A stretch of 64,000 bases of DNA from Gordius sp. MW1 (lineage: Eukaryota > Nematomorpha > Gordioida > Gordea > Gordiidae): contig OZ038526.1 in assembly GCA_964036665.1 (NCBI GenBank), positions 31,992,001 to 32,056,000 on the forward strand. The letters run 5' to 3'. A program made the position numbers and the translations under genes. This document shows, piece after piece, positions 22,505 through 33,057 of the stretch (the first letter of the stretch is position 1; every line of letters starts with the position of its first letter). Under the pieces are notes generated by a model, which saw only the letters and a list, made by a program, of their open reading frames with translations, had not been told where the DNA came from and did not search any database.

Positions 22505-22838
22505 CCTAAATAATTTATAAGATTTTTATGTATACCTCATGAACTCATTTAAAATTAATGTTGGACATTAGTTAAGTAGTTTAATACTCGTGGCCTTTAC
22601 TCGTTTAATTATAAAAAAATTAAGAATATATAGAAATTATAATTAATTTATAACATTAAATTCGTTTGTAATGGTAATTTTAATTTGCCCACAGCACAAA
22701 TTTTAAACGCTTATAAATTGTATATCATGATTAGACGGCAATTAATATAATAATTAATCATTTATAAAGTTTGTTGCGTGCATGATAAATACAGAGTTAG
22801 TTAATATACATATAATCTAATAGTTTATAATTTAATAA
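22505..22838 (+). promoter_or_regulatory. Upstream region shared with 7TM copy 1
   Basis: Aligns in order with 15395-15747. Includes TAATTTATAACATTAAAT (about 22647-22665), TGCCCACAGCACAA and CATGATTAGACGGCAATTA. It marks the extent of the duplication and may hold promoter elements. Confidence 0.5.
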
Positions 22839-23996
22839 ATGAACACCTCACAAGTTAATAACAACGATACATTAAAAAGTTGTGAAATATACTATCATCG
22901 TAACTATTTGCGAAAGGGTAATTTCAAAACGTTCATCATTTTTTTCATCTTTATGGTAGTATTCGGCGTTTTCATGGAATCTTGTGTCATTTATAAATTA
23001 AAAAAATTTGTGGGTGAAGAAATGAAGCTTAGCTATTTCTACCTCAAGTGCAATTGCTACATTGACCTGCTATTTTTCCTCATATCACTTATGAGACTGA
23101 ATGAAATCGTCTTTCTCAGATTTAATATTTTGTTAAAGCATTGCTATTGGCGCTTAGCATTCGTTCGAACTTTCATAGTCTTTTACTATGCACTTATCCA
23201 ACTCGGTGTATGGATGAAATTAGCCATTTTCTGGGATCGTAGCATGTGTTTTGTTAAAATCGGCAATGCAACAGCGATGCGAAAACGATTGGCCTACAAA
23301 CTTATGCCTTTCATCATTGCGATTTGTGCAACGCTGTTGTTCATTCCCATCAGTGGGCGATTCTTTATATTAAGATGTACATCTGCTCACGGAGTAAATT
23401 GCATCATAAAGATGAGAAGTCCTTTAAACAAATTGACCTATTACCTTCCACTTATAGGAGCAGGTTTGGAGACATATTGCCTTTTACTCATTATATATGT
23501 CGTACGCTCAATATTCAAAGGCTTTAATAAGCTGAATAGGGTAGAACACGTAGCATCTCAGTCCATAACTGTTTTAGTCTCTACATCTGAGAACACAGTC
23601 CAAAAAACCCTGAAAAATTTAATGACTTCGAGCTTGGAAGTGTTTGTAGCAAGTTCTTTCTGTAGCTTTAACCCTAATCAATGTACGTTAAAACGGGAAA
23701 GAAAAATTAAAGTTAAAATGTATTCAATCATGGCACTTATTGTCGTCTACCTATTGACGGAGACTCCTATGACTTTTTACAACCTATACCATGGCGTATC
23801 ATGCAGGCATAAAATGCTAGCTCATAAGGTGCTATTGTGTAGATTCAGCCATCCTGTTTACAGTTTTTTAACATTGTTTGAATTATCCCAAAATATTTTT
23901 TTCATTTTAGGATTCGTGTGGATCGATGAAAATCTTAAGAGTAAAATTTATACAAGCACAATGCGTCAGATCAAATTAAAACTTTCGTACATATAG
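22839..23996 (+). CDS. Orphan seven-transmembrane (rhodopsin-like) receptor, copy 2
   Basis: A single-exon 385-residue protein starting MNTSQVNNND. Approximate helices: TM1 31-52, TM2 71-92, TM3 102-132, TM4 153-171, TM5 about 202-222, TM6 about 300-318, TM7 about 345-362. Class A hallmarks are Cys102 before TM3, Cys180 and Cys188 in extracellular loop 2, and an arginine motif WDRSMCF at 132-138 in place of DRY. Non-canonical features are SQNIFFILGFVW in TM7 instead of NPxxY and LTETPMTFY in TM6 instead of CWxP. The third intracellular loop is basic (KRERKIKVK). It is close to copy 1 over its full length, most variable in the third intracellular loop. Intact frames in both copies suggest both are maintained. 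Ligand unknown. Confidence 0.82.
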   Translation: MNTSQVNNNDTLKSCEIYYHRNYLRKGNFKTFIIFFIFMVVFGVFMESCVIYKLKKFVGEEMKLSYFYLKCNCYIDLLFFLISLMRLNEIVFLRFNILLKHCYWRLAFVRTFIVFYYALIQLGVWMKLAIFWDRSMCFVKIGNATAMRKRLAYKLMPFIIAICATLLFIPISGRFFILRCTSAHGVNCIIKMRSPLNKLTYYLPLIGAGLETYCLLLIIYVVRSIFKGFNKLNRVEHVASQSITVLVSTSENTVQKTLKNLMTSSLEVFVASSFCSFNPNQCTLKRERKIKVKMYSIMALIVVYLLTETPMTFYNLYHGVSCRHKMLAHKVLLCRFSHPVYSFLTLFELSQNIFFILGFVWIDENLKSKIYTSTMRQIKLKLSYI

Positions 23997-24009
23997 CCGT
24001 CTCCTTACT

Positions 24010-25200
24010 ATAATCTTTTGTATATTATAGTAATTAATTTTGTCATTTTCCATATTCACAGACCCAAAAGAAACAATATAGTAAATAGTATCAACCAACA
24101 AATGGACCATAGTTATTGTAGTAAATAGACCAGAATACTGCATATAATTTTAAATTTATTTGAATTGTTAGTACTAAATAAATTATTTTATGACCGAATT
24201 TATTTCTCTCTGGCAAAAAGGTAAGTCATATATTGACCATTTTCCTCTCAGCCCATAAAAATTTTAATAAACAGTCATTTACGCATCTCAAGAAACAAGG
24301 ATGGTACGATATGTATTAATTTATTCTTTAAATCAAAATTAATCTCGAAAATTTATAAAGACGTTAATATTAAATATAAGAATTGGTATATTTTTCTTGC
24401 CTACAGCTTAATCTATTTGGCTCTAAATAGTTGAAATTCAATTAAGCCTCATTTTTATTTTAAACAACACAAAAACGACTTAGATATAAAATGCCAAATA
24501 ATTTATTAATTTTAAAAGAGCCTAATAGTATTAAAGAATATTTCGACCCTTATAAAAAAAAAATTCAGAATTTTTAAAACGTAGTATAAAGTTTATTAAT
24601 AAAAGTGACATTCATTTTAATTTTTATTATCATAGAAAATAGTTTTATTTTAAAATCTACCATTTTTTATAACCACAAAGAGGTCTAAACTTAAAAGCGG
24701 TTAATCGAAATCACAGTAATATACAATGTTTCTCTAATTATAAAAGACTTTTTAAACAATGGCACTAAAATTGGTATTAGTTTTTGTATTGTTAGGATCT
24801 AAGAAAGTTATAGTTAATAAAGTCTGGCCATAAGTTGATTAATATTAGAGTGAACAAAAAAGGCAAGAGACAATATAATTTATAAAAAAACTATAGTCCT
24901 CCATTTTATAACCTGACTATCTCATTTTTAATTTTTAAAATTTATTTATTAGCAAAAAAATATACATATGTAGAATATGCAAAATCGAGTGAATTTAATA
25001 TATAAAAATAATATTGATAATCATGAGGGGCCATAAGTTTTTTTCCCAAATTAACATGCTTTATTATCGAAAAGTAATAAATAAACAATGGAATAAATAA
25101 CAAGATACAAAAACAAAAATAGTTATAAATAAAATGATTAAAAGACATTATCCTTTTCTTCGTCTTCTTTAAGAATAGGCATTGAGTCCATCAAGGAATA
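24010..25200. other. Non-coding stretch
   Basis: Very AT-rich intergenic sequence after the second 7TM gene. No gene, RNA or bounded mobile element recognised. Confidence 0.4.
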
Positions 25201-25204
25201 AAAA

Positions 25205-25410
25205 TTGGATCTATCGATCGCAACGGCGATTGACTATTATCTTAGTAGAAAACAATTCGATATTTTTGATGGAGGCGAGCGTTTATTAAGTTTATTACAA
25301 AAATTTAAATCGCTCTTCCCAAACGTCCTTGAGCACGAAGAAACGATAGGAATAAAAAATGAAATTTCTGAAAAAGCGGAGTATCTTACGGATTTACGAT
25401 TCTCTGCCTA
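25205..25410 (+). other. Open stretch of unknown nature
   Basis: About 65 open codons (beginning LDLSIATAIDYYLSRKQFD in one frame) run into a G-run at 25417-25429. Codon content looks protein-like, with charged and hydrophobic residues alternating, but there is no recognisable domain, no convincing start and no splice partner. It could be a host exon cut by an insertion, transposon debris or chance. Confidence 0.25.
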
Positions 25411-25474
25411 TCCTAGGGGGGGGGGGGGTTATGAGTATCGTTATATGGTGCGAACAGGTCATTACAAGTGTAGT

Positions 25475-26370
25475 CCATTTTAAAAAAAGGCCTTTGTCCC
25501 ATGGGACAAGTGACGTACCATCAGGACGCATCCGCCCTTCAAGAGAGGTATATGACGGTTCAAGGATGGAAGGAACTTTTGCTCATTTGAGGGCAGCTTG
25601 AAGAGGTGTATTTATTTTTTGGTGCCTACTATACCGTTTGTTAAATTTACAATGCAGAGGGTGACGCGCTTCCTTATCTACAAGTGAATTACAAAGCCGG
25701 CAGGGATATGATGTCGTGTATTTACAGCCCAAGCTGAGGGCTATGTTAAAGGAAAGAATGTAGTTCTCTAAGAGCATTCCCGAGAACCTGCTAGGGTATG
25801 CTTCATGCCATTCTTGACCGGATTAGTAAAAAACCAATGACCTAAGATTGCAATGCTGTTTGGCGTCGCATGTCGAGAGAAGGTAAGCAACGGACCGCGA
25901 CACCAACCTTACATCCAAATCTTTTTGGGCGTATGATTGTGGTATATTAGCTCCTACATTAACATTCTCATTCCGGGATAAGGCCTGATTGATAGAGGGA
26001 TTGAGTGAGAATGGGACTAGGTCGTTAATATGTTGTTTAAAAGATAGGGAAGAAATAAAGGCGGCTCAAGGCTAAGCGTACGGTGTGGGTAGCTATCTCG
26101 CACCCGCCCTTGATCCCAAATCCTAGTTGAGGCGGAATTAAAATCTGGGTCAATAAGGGTTTGATCGAAGAACAAATTAATATAGAAATAGTTGTTCAAA
26201 AGACACCGCCGATAGCGATAGGCCTGGCTGAATTGTCGGCCTTCCTTATAGCTAAAAGCTTAGCTTCAAAGACTATGGGCGTTATTTCTTTAGGTATGCA
26301 CCCATTGACTAAAAGGTTACAAAATTTAGTGAGTAAGTCTAGTAAAATGGAGGATTATTATTATTAGATG
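25475..26370 (-). mobile_element. Retroelement RT with RPDG-type endonuclease tail, decayed
   Basis: Reading the minus strand from 26370: LTKFCNLLVNGCIPKEITP, then LLAIRKADNSARPIAIGGVF (RT block with RPIAxG), a gap with stops, NIALSLGCKYTTSYPCRLC and ARHPLHCKF (Cys/His-rich C-terminal segment), and finally LEPSYTSLEGRMRPDGTSL with VPWDKG (25470-25560). This matches an RT family whose C-terminus has the form CRCG...HxLxCxF...EPxGLxRxDGxRPDGxTxxPW, resembling a restriction-like endonuclease. It is unlike the RTE copies in this window. Base composition is richer in G+C than the surroundings. Non-functional. Confidence 0.7.
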
Positions 26371-26399
26371 TTAAAATCTTTTTAAAAAATTGGTTTGAT

Positions 26400-27455
26400 G
26401 CCGTCGAGACCACCTGCAGAATCCATAGGAAAGAATAAGATGTGTCAGAGAAAGCTTAGCTATTTAATACCTATTATTTATTGCAAAATAAAATTAGCCA
26501 AGTACTTGGCCCAGGAAATTTCTTTTCTATTCAAAAAGCAAATTGGCATATAAAATAGAACAAAAATTTGTCTCCACTTTTTTTATTTCCTGAAGATAGG
26601 CTTCTGCATTCCTAAATATCCCGTGCCATTTCCCACTACTCATTTTATCCATCCAACCTTAGCACCTATGGGCAGCGATTATAATTACAAAGGATAATAG
26701 TAACTAATTTTATTAAAATGTATGATTATAAATATAATTTAAGAAACAGATAAATAAAAAATAGAAATAAGAAATGAGAAGAAAATAAAATAATAAATTA
26801 TGTGAGCCTTCTAGTATGTTTACGAAAAATGTTATTTTGGTTAAAAAGGCATACAATATAAAATGTTATAAAAAAGCTTAATAACTCTTACAGATATTTG
26901 AAAGATTTTCCTATCAAATAAATATTTCTATTCGATATAATTATTTCTATCCTTATTTCTTATGAATAATTTATTAATAGAAAACAGGGTCCATAGCAGA
27001 GGCAGGTAGGAATGGGCCTTCTTAATACATGAATTTTAATATATTTTATGGTCTTACAAAATTGTCATTTTGCCCAGTATAAAACGACTTCCATGATAAA
27101 TAATTATATTAAGTATGCTTAAAATAATCCTTTTATGATGAAGCAAATGCAAAATAAGATTAATTATTTTTCCTGTACCTTTTTTTAATGCCTTAAGTTT
27201 TGTCTAAATGTTCGGTTTTATGGAAATTATGCACAAACCTAAATAGGTTTGAGCTTCGCTAGTTTTAAGTTTATTTAATTAATAATATGATTTTTTATCA
27301 TTTTAGAAGGCCATTTTAATACGATTTGTTCCTTAATTAATTAAATCCATGAATTTGCCTATTTTAAAAAAGATTTGTCAAGGACATTAAACAATTTCGT
27401 TCACTTCTGTACACTTTAAGATGACTCAAATTTGCATCTTAAGTAACTGGAAAAA
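26400..27455. other. Non-coding stretch
   Basis: AT-rich intergenic DNA without recognised features before the first CTLD+CBM14 gene. Confidence 0.4.
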
Positions 27456-27459
27456 GTAA

Positions 27460-27468
27460 GTATAAAAC
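27460..27468 (+). promoter_or_regulatory. Candidate TATA box of the first CTLD+CBM14 gene
   Basis: GTATAAAAC lies about 50 nt upstream of the ATG at 27514. A similar GTATAAAAC precedes the paralogue on the minus strand (34886-34897), which supports both. Confidence 0.5.
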
Positions 27469-27513
27469 AACTTATAACTTCCATTTTCCCAAAAATCTAT
27501 TTAAGATTTTGAC

Positions 27514-28392
27514 ATGTTAACTCAATTCTTTTTCCCATTTGTTATATTCCTAACAAATTTTGCCCTTTCCACATCTAACTTTTCCCCAACCAGTATATAA
27601 TATTTCTTTCTTTTAATTTGAACAAAATTCTTAAATTTCATATATACATTAATATAGGTTTATGTCCCCCTGGATGGACAAATTTGGCAGGGAGTGGCTC
27701 TTGTTATTATCTCATCCCAAATCCAGCTCCTTGGTTTTCAGCGAAAGGGATTTGCTCTAGCTTATTACCCAACAGTGGTCTTCTAATCGTTGACAATGAC
27801 CCTGAATTGGTAATTTTTAGCTTAAATCTCACCTTAAACTTTTAAATGTTCACCAAACGTGGGGTCAAATAGACCCCAGATTCACGTTAATTTTATCATA
27901 TATAAAAAAATTCCCTCTATATTTTTTAGCGCCTAGTTTCTCAATTGTCTCAAGGACAAGCCGTGTGGGTTGGAGATGAAATTTCACCGTAATTTTATAG
28001 TACATTATACATTCGGTGTAGAAAAAAATATCGCGATTTATTTTATAATTGTTATTTCCTCCAGTTATTTTAACAACGTATGCCTGAGGGGACGTTTTAT
28101 AGCTGGAACTCAATCTTTGATTCCAAGTTCCTGTTCGGATCCTTTACCATTTATATGCGAAGCTGATGTCGTAATAAACCCCTGCAAAGTACTTCCACCT
28201 TTTGCTCCCATACAACTTACTTATTTCCCACATCCTTACGTACCCTACAAATTTATACAATGTACATTGAGCGGTCAACCATTTGTCCAGCTTTGTGCTA
28301 AAGGAACCATTTGGGTTCAAGAACTATTGACTTGCGATCGCCCACGACTCTTCCGACGACGCAAAAGATTAAACTTGAATACCCAAACTTAA
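27514..28392 (+). CDS. Secreted C-type-lectin-like plus chitin-binding (CBM14) protein A
   Basis: Four exons with GT-AG borders: 27514-27592, 27658-27809, 27930-27988, 28065-28392 (618 nt, 205 residues). Exon 1 is a signal peptide (MLTQFFFPFVIFLTNFALST). A C-type-lectin-like fold follows (LCPPGWTNL, CYYLIP, WFSAKGICSS, VWVGDEIS, then Cys residues ending PFICEAD). A chitin-binding type 2 module comes next (NPCKVLPP, TYFPHPYVPYKFIQC, FVQLCAKGTIWVQ, LLTCD). The protein ends RLFRRRKRLNLNTQT. The 59-nt third exon is identical in length in paralogues B and C. Unlike them, A has no intron between the lectin and chitin-binding parts, and it has a separate signal-peptide exon. It also lacks their long C-terminal tail. 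The canonical Ca-binding lectin motifs (EPN/QPD, WND) are absent, so sugar binding is uncertain. Confidence 0.82.
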
Positions 28393-28423
28393 TATTTATC
28401 TCAGTAGAAACATATACACTACG

Positions 28424-28440
28424 TTGAATAAATAAAAAAA
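28424..28440 (+). terminator. Candidate polyadenylation signal of gene A
   Basis: GAATAAATAAAAAAATTCG lies about 35 nt after the stop codon and contains AATAAA. Confidence 0.5.
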
Positions 28441-29120
28441 TTCGTTACTTTGATTAGAATTCGAATTATGATAAATATCTTTTACACAATAAGGATTGTT
28501 AAAACTACAAGAATAAGATCCTAAATGGACTTTTTTCGAAATTGCTTTAGCCCAAATCTGATTCCTAAGGAGGGTGATAAAAATTTTGCCATGCTATTTT
28601 ACAATTTATATCTCTTACATAGAAACTTAATTAGGATTTACAAGTTCCCAACCTTGCAAATTTCAAAGAAATTGGTTAACTAAATATTTGAATATATTTT
28701 CATGATCTGGATGGCTTGCATAAAAATAAAAGGTTTAGGACATTTAACCTTAATATGTTACTGGTTAGTTGAACTCATTTGAAAAACCTAATTTGACAAC
28801 AAAATCAAACAAAATAATTTTGATAAATTTCAACAATTTTTTGGATGGAGGGGGGCAGTCGCCCATCCCTGCCCCGGCCCCGGGCTACCCCAATAATAAC
28901 CATAAACTTGCCTTTATTTATCATGCTCATCCATCTCATGATTAATGATAACATTTGTCAACAAATAATGGACTTATGTAAACATTGTCTAACTGTTTGC
29001 AGATTTTGGTAGGGTTTTTTTATCGTTAACAAAATTATATTTTTAATTCCTTCCTTGTACATCAAGTTTTATAAGTATTTGCTGTAAAGTTTTAAAAAAC
29101 AAAGATGGCGTTTTACATAT
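28441..29120. other. Non-coding stretch
   Basis: AT-rich, with a G-run MITE fragment at about 28845-28895 (GGAGGGGGGCAGTCGCCC ... CCGGGCTACCCC). No gene seen. Confidence 0.4.
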
Positions 29121-29128
29121 GTCATGCA

Positions 29129-29383
29129 TGGCGTAACTAGGATTTTCTCAAGGGGGGGGGGGGTTATAAAATTTTCAAGGTGAAATTTTGTTTGTAACTA
29201 TTTTTTGGGATAAAAATGTTTTTTTTCCCTAAAAGTTTAAAGGACAATAGCGTAAAAATAATAAAATAGTAAAGTAAACTTCCAACAAATATTTATTTTT
29301 ATTAAATATACAATTTAAAAATTATATAAATAGAAAATTATGGGAGGGGTTCTAACCCGAAAACTACCCTCCCTACGCCAATG
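29129..29383. mobile_element. G-run MITE (hAT-like), 255 bp with 8-bp TSD
   Basis: Starts TGGCGTAACTAGG before a G-run and ends CCTCCCTACGCCAATG. It is flanked by perfect GTCATGCA at 29121-29128 and 29384-29391. Confidence 0.82.
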
Positions 29384-29574
29384 GTCATGCAACGTAATCG
29401 GTTAGTTTCATAAATAGGGAAGAGGAAACCATTAACATTAGTTTACCCTGGCTCTATTACTTTTTAATATATTAAACTTATCTCTATCTTTTTACATTGA
29501 CAAATTGCCCCTGACTTAAGGTCGTCCTCCTTTCTCTTTAACTATTTGAGTGCGTGTTGGTGTTTATAAACTAT

Positions 29575-29730
29575 TCCAGAGACCTGCAGGGCCCGGCCTG
29601 GGGGGTGGAGGGGGCTAAAAGCCCGCATCTCCTTTTAAATAAACAAGGCAGGGTTTGGACGGGCCATAAACGGGCTCGGGTCGGTTAAAAACCTGTTACA
29701 AAATTAATTCGATTTTTATTTGTGTTTTAT
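29575..29730. repeat. Fragment of the GGGCC-rich hAT-like family
   Basis: Begins AGAGACCTGCAGGGCCCGG and contains GACGGGCCATAAACGGGCTCGGGTCGG. The first bases match the termini of the complete element at 38453-39700, but no right end is seen. Confidence 0.55.
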
Positions 29731-29734
29731 AAAA

Positions 29735-31350
29735 CACTAGCTGACCCGGCAAACGTTGTTTTGCCCTATTAAAAATATTAAAAAAATAAAAAATTTAAAT
29801 AAGAAAAAAACTACCAATTAATATCTATATGTTCTACTTTTTACATTTTTTAAAACTTACATAAACGATGAAAATAAATCCTTTATGCGCCCGCCATCCC
29901 TCCTCTCCACCCCAAATCGGTCCAGTAGTTTTCGAGGGGTCACGTTTTTTTGTTTTATACGTTGGTTTATACGTTTTGACACTTAATAAAGACGTCCCTC
30001 AAAAACTACTGGACCGATTTGGCTTATGGCGGGCGCATAAAGGATTTATTTTCATCGTTTATGTAAGTTTCATAAAATGTAAAAATAGACAAAATTTCTC
30101 CGACTTACACTTTATGAATAATTGACTAAAAACAAAATATTCATAACGCAGTATAGATATAACCCAAATAAGTTTATCCAATAATATAATTTACACGGAA
30201 AAGCATCTTTTATCATATGGAATAAAAAGCATATATGTAATTAATTGGTAAAGAGCATATTAAAACTTATTAACCCCTCAAAAACTACTGGACCGATTTG
30301 GCTTGAACAAATTTTAAAACATACTCCGGAGTATAGGGAATAAAGTATGAAATTTTAAGCGAAATCGGTCCAGTAGTTTTTAAGGGACGTCTTTATTAAG
30401 CGTCAAAACGTATAAACCAACGTATAAAACAAAAAAACGTGACCCCTCGAAAACTACTGGACCGATTTGGCTCGAACAAATCTTAAAACATGCTCCGAAG
30501 TATGGGGAATAAAGTATGAAATTTTGAGCCAAATCGGTCCAGTAGTTTTTGAGGGTAACCCAAATAAGTTTATCCAATAATATAATTTACACGGAAAAGC
30601 ATCTTTTATCATATGGAATAAAAAGCATATATGTAATTATTTGGTAAAGAGTATATTAAAATTTATTAACCCCTCAAAAACTACTGGACCGATTTGGCTT
30701 GAACAAATTTTAAAACATGCTCCGGAGTATAGGGAATAAAGTATGCAATTTTGAGCCAAATCGGACCAGTAGTTTTTGAGGGACGTCTTTATTAAGTGTC
30801 AAAACGTATAAACCAACGTATAAAACAAAAAAACGTGACCCCTCGAAAACTACTGGACCGATTTGGCTCAAACAAATCATCTTAAAACATGCTCCGAAGT
30901 ATGGGGAATAAAGTATGAAATTTTGAGCCAAATCGGTCGAGTAGTTTTTGAGGGACGTCTTTATTAAGTGTCAAAACGTATAAACCAACGTATAAAACAA
31001 AAAAACGTGACCCCTCGAAAACTACTGGACCGATATGGCTCAAACAAATCTTAAAACATGCTCCGAAGTATAGGGAATAAACTGTGAAATTTTGAGCCAA
31101 ATCGGTCTAGTAGTTTTTGAGGGACGTCTTTTTAAGTGCCAAAATGTATAAAATAAAAGAACGTGACCCCTCAAAAACTACTGGACCGATTTGGCTCAAA
31201 CAAATCTTAAAACATGCTCCAGAGTATGGGGAATAAACTGTGAAATTTTAAGCCAAATCGGTCTGTTAGTTTTCCAAATTTGGTGGTGGCATAGATACAA
31301 ACAAACACAATCAAACAAACATACATACATAGTTTCATTTTTATATATAA
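29735..31350 (+). repeat. Interspersed repeat with a palindromic-unit array
   Basis: Opens CTAGCTGACCCGGCAAACG and closes TTTTATATATAAGATAA. In between, AAAACTACTGGACCGATTTGG alternates with its reverse complement about seven times each. Forward copies lie near 30001, 30279, 30447, 30673, 30844, 31017 and 31174; reverse copies near 29906, 30362, 30531, 30757, 30928, 31099 and 31254. A block of about 190 bp (30158-30350) is repeated almost exactly at 30554-30745. Short open frames here are by-products of the repeat. The start and end style matches 11527-13110. Confidence 0.85.
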
Positions 31351-32110
31351 GATAAACAAAGGTTTATTTTTACAACGTTCCAATTAATGATTATATTTGA
31401 TGTTTATTAAATTCACAAAAATTTAATGGTTCCTCTCCCCTTAATTTTTATATCAAATTTAATTAATTATTTTACCGACTAATTTGCATGAAAAACACTA
31501 AAATCGCTGTTTTAGCAACTTTGATAGCAAATATTTTAAAAACTTGACGTATAAGGAAAAAAATTATGAATAAACCCGTGTTTTCACCGCGAAAAATTCT
31601 ACCAAAATCTGCAGTTTGCAGGTAGATTATTCTTGTTGTTTCTCTATTTTATGGCAATAAATGCCTAATATATTATTATAGTATATTTTTTGCTTTAAAA
31701 AACATTTTTTCCCAGTATTTGTGCAAGGAGGCAGTAGGATCATTAGGGGGCGATGGAGAAAGAAATATTGGGTACTACTATTATAATTTTTAAAAGAATT
31801 TGGCTACAATTCCAAACAAAATATGGTATAACATTGGTTATTATTAAGCTGTAATGCATAACTCTTTAAGTATAAAACTGTTTTTTGTTATACCTTTTGC
31901 ATTTTTAAAGATAAATAATCTAATAAGTAGGAAGAATACTACTATACTTTCTCATAAATTTTGCATGGTATATTTGTTGGGTGGGTTACCAACATTTACA
32001 TGTTCACGACTAAGAGCAACGCAAATTTTATGGACTATGTGAATAGCAAAAGTACTAAAAATTCTGTTGGGCTCATCACATAAAACATTTAAGGGTCAAT
32101 TCTTGGTCGT
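31351..32110. other. Non-coding stretch
   Basis: AT-rich intergenic sequence with no bounded element. The last 100 nt would hold the promoter of the next gene; a weak CATAAAACA lies about 30 nt before its ATG. Confidence 0.4.
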
Positions 32111-32112
32111 AG

Positions 32113-32856
32113 ATGAATGTACTCATGTTCTTATTGGTAACTTATCGTCAAACTATTCACTTTTATTTATATCTTTTTACGACAGCTAGCTTCTTTAGGA
32201 ATTCTCATTTTACAATCAACAGCAATCCCTGCTCGAGTCTTGAGAGGTTATGATAATCCATCGTCGGGTAGTTCTGATTATGGCTACGAAGAAACACCTC
32301 CCCAAAGGACAGGAAATGAAGTGCCAATAAGTGATCAAGAAGAGTCTGATCATGACCAAAGCGCGGAGCCAGAAGAAGACATTGCTCCTATCAGAATATC
32401 AACTGCAGAATTAAACTCTGGGAACTCTCATGAAAAAGTCAATCATGGTGCTAGTCTACAATTTCCCTCACCCAGGCACAAACCATACCTCAGCGATCGT
32501 CAAAAGTTTTTCACGGGGCAAGATATTTATCCTTTATTACCAACTTAGCGCAATTTGATGTTTATCGTGGTTTAATCGTTAAAAAAAATGTTTTTTTAAT
32601 TAGACCGGGACGGCCCTCCCAAGGCAAAAATTCATGGCCCGATGTGGCGACTCCAGATGAAGCTGATTACTCACAAGAGTAAGTAAATTAAGAAATAATC
32701 AACGCTTTTTGCCGATTGTATTATATTGTTTTTTGCCTTAGTTACCCGTATGAAGATCATAAAAATTATAACAATTACTATAACTACGGACAAGAGCAAG
32801 GTTACCAAGGGCCATTATATTCTCAAGATGATTCCTACTATGGTGGACAGCGATAA
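32113..32856 (+). CDS. Secreted tyrosine/glutamine-rich low-complexity protein
   Basis: Proposed exons: 32113-32136, 32186-32505, 32604-32678, 32742-32856 (534 nt, 177 residues). Exons 1 and 2 together make a clean signal peptide (MNVLMFLL joined to LASLGILILQSTAIPA). This and the phase match support the first junction. The middle is acidic and polar (PISDQEESDHDQSAEPEED). The last exon is Tyr/Asn/Gln/Gly-rich (YNNYYNYGQEQGYQGPLYSQ, then DDSYYGGQR) and ends in a stop. The donor after exon 2 (AA|GTTTTT) is weak and chosen for phase, so that junction is the least certain. No catalytic or binding domain is visible. YSQDDSYYGG resembles LYGQDDSYEE in neighbouring gene B. It may be an extracellular matrix or cuticle-type protein (inference). 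Confidence 0.6.
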
Positions 32857-33057
32857 TATTTGGTAAAATTTTATCCATTCTTTATGACATTACTTTTCTA
32901 GGGATAGAAGCTACTACATTGGAGGATACTGTTGAAACTATTATGATTTACTTATTTTTGTGCTAATTTTATTGAATTTTATATAACAAATAACACGTAT
33001 TATGTAAATGATAACAAAAAAGTGAATTAACAATTTGGTTTAACACATGTGTATCAT

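Noticed and set aside
23324-23527. 67-residue frame overlapping 7TM copy 2
   Set aside because: Out-of-frame shadow within an intact conserved receptor gene.
30380-31100. Several 65-73-residue frames with near-identical sequence (FILYSPYFGACFK ...)
   Set aside because: They arise from the palindromic repeat array, have no family match, and occur in both orientations.
31854-32042. 62-residue plus-strand frame before the tyrosine-rich gene
   Set aside because: No domain, no splice partner and an AT-driven composition; probably chance.
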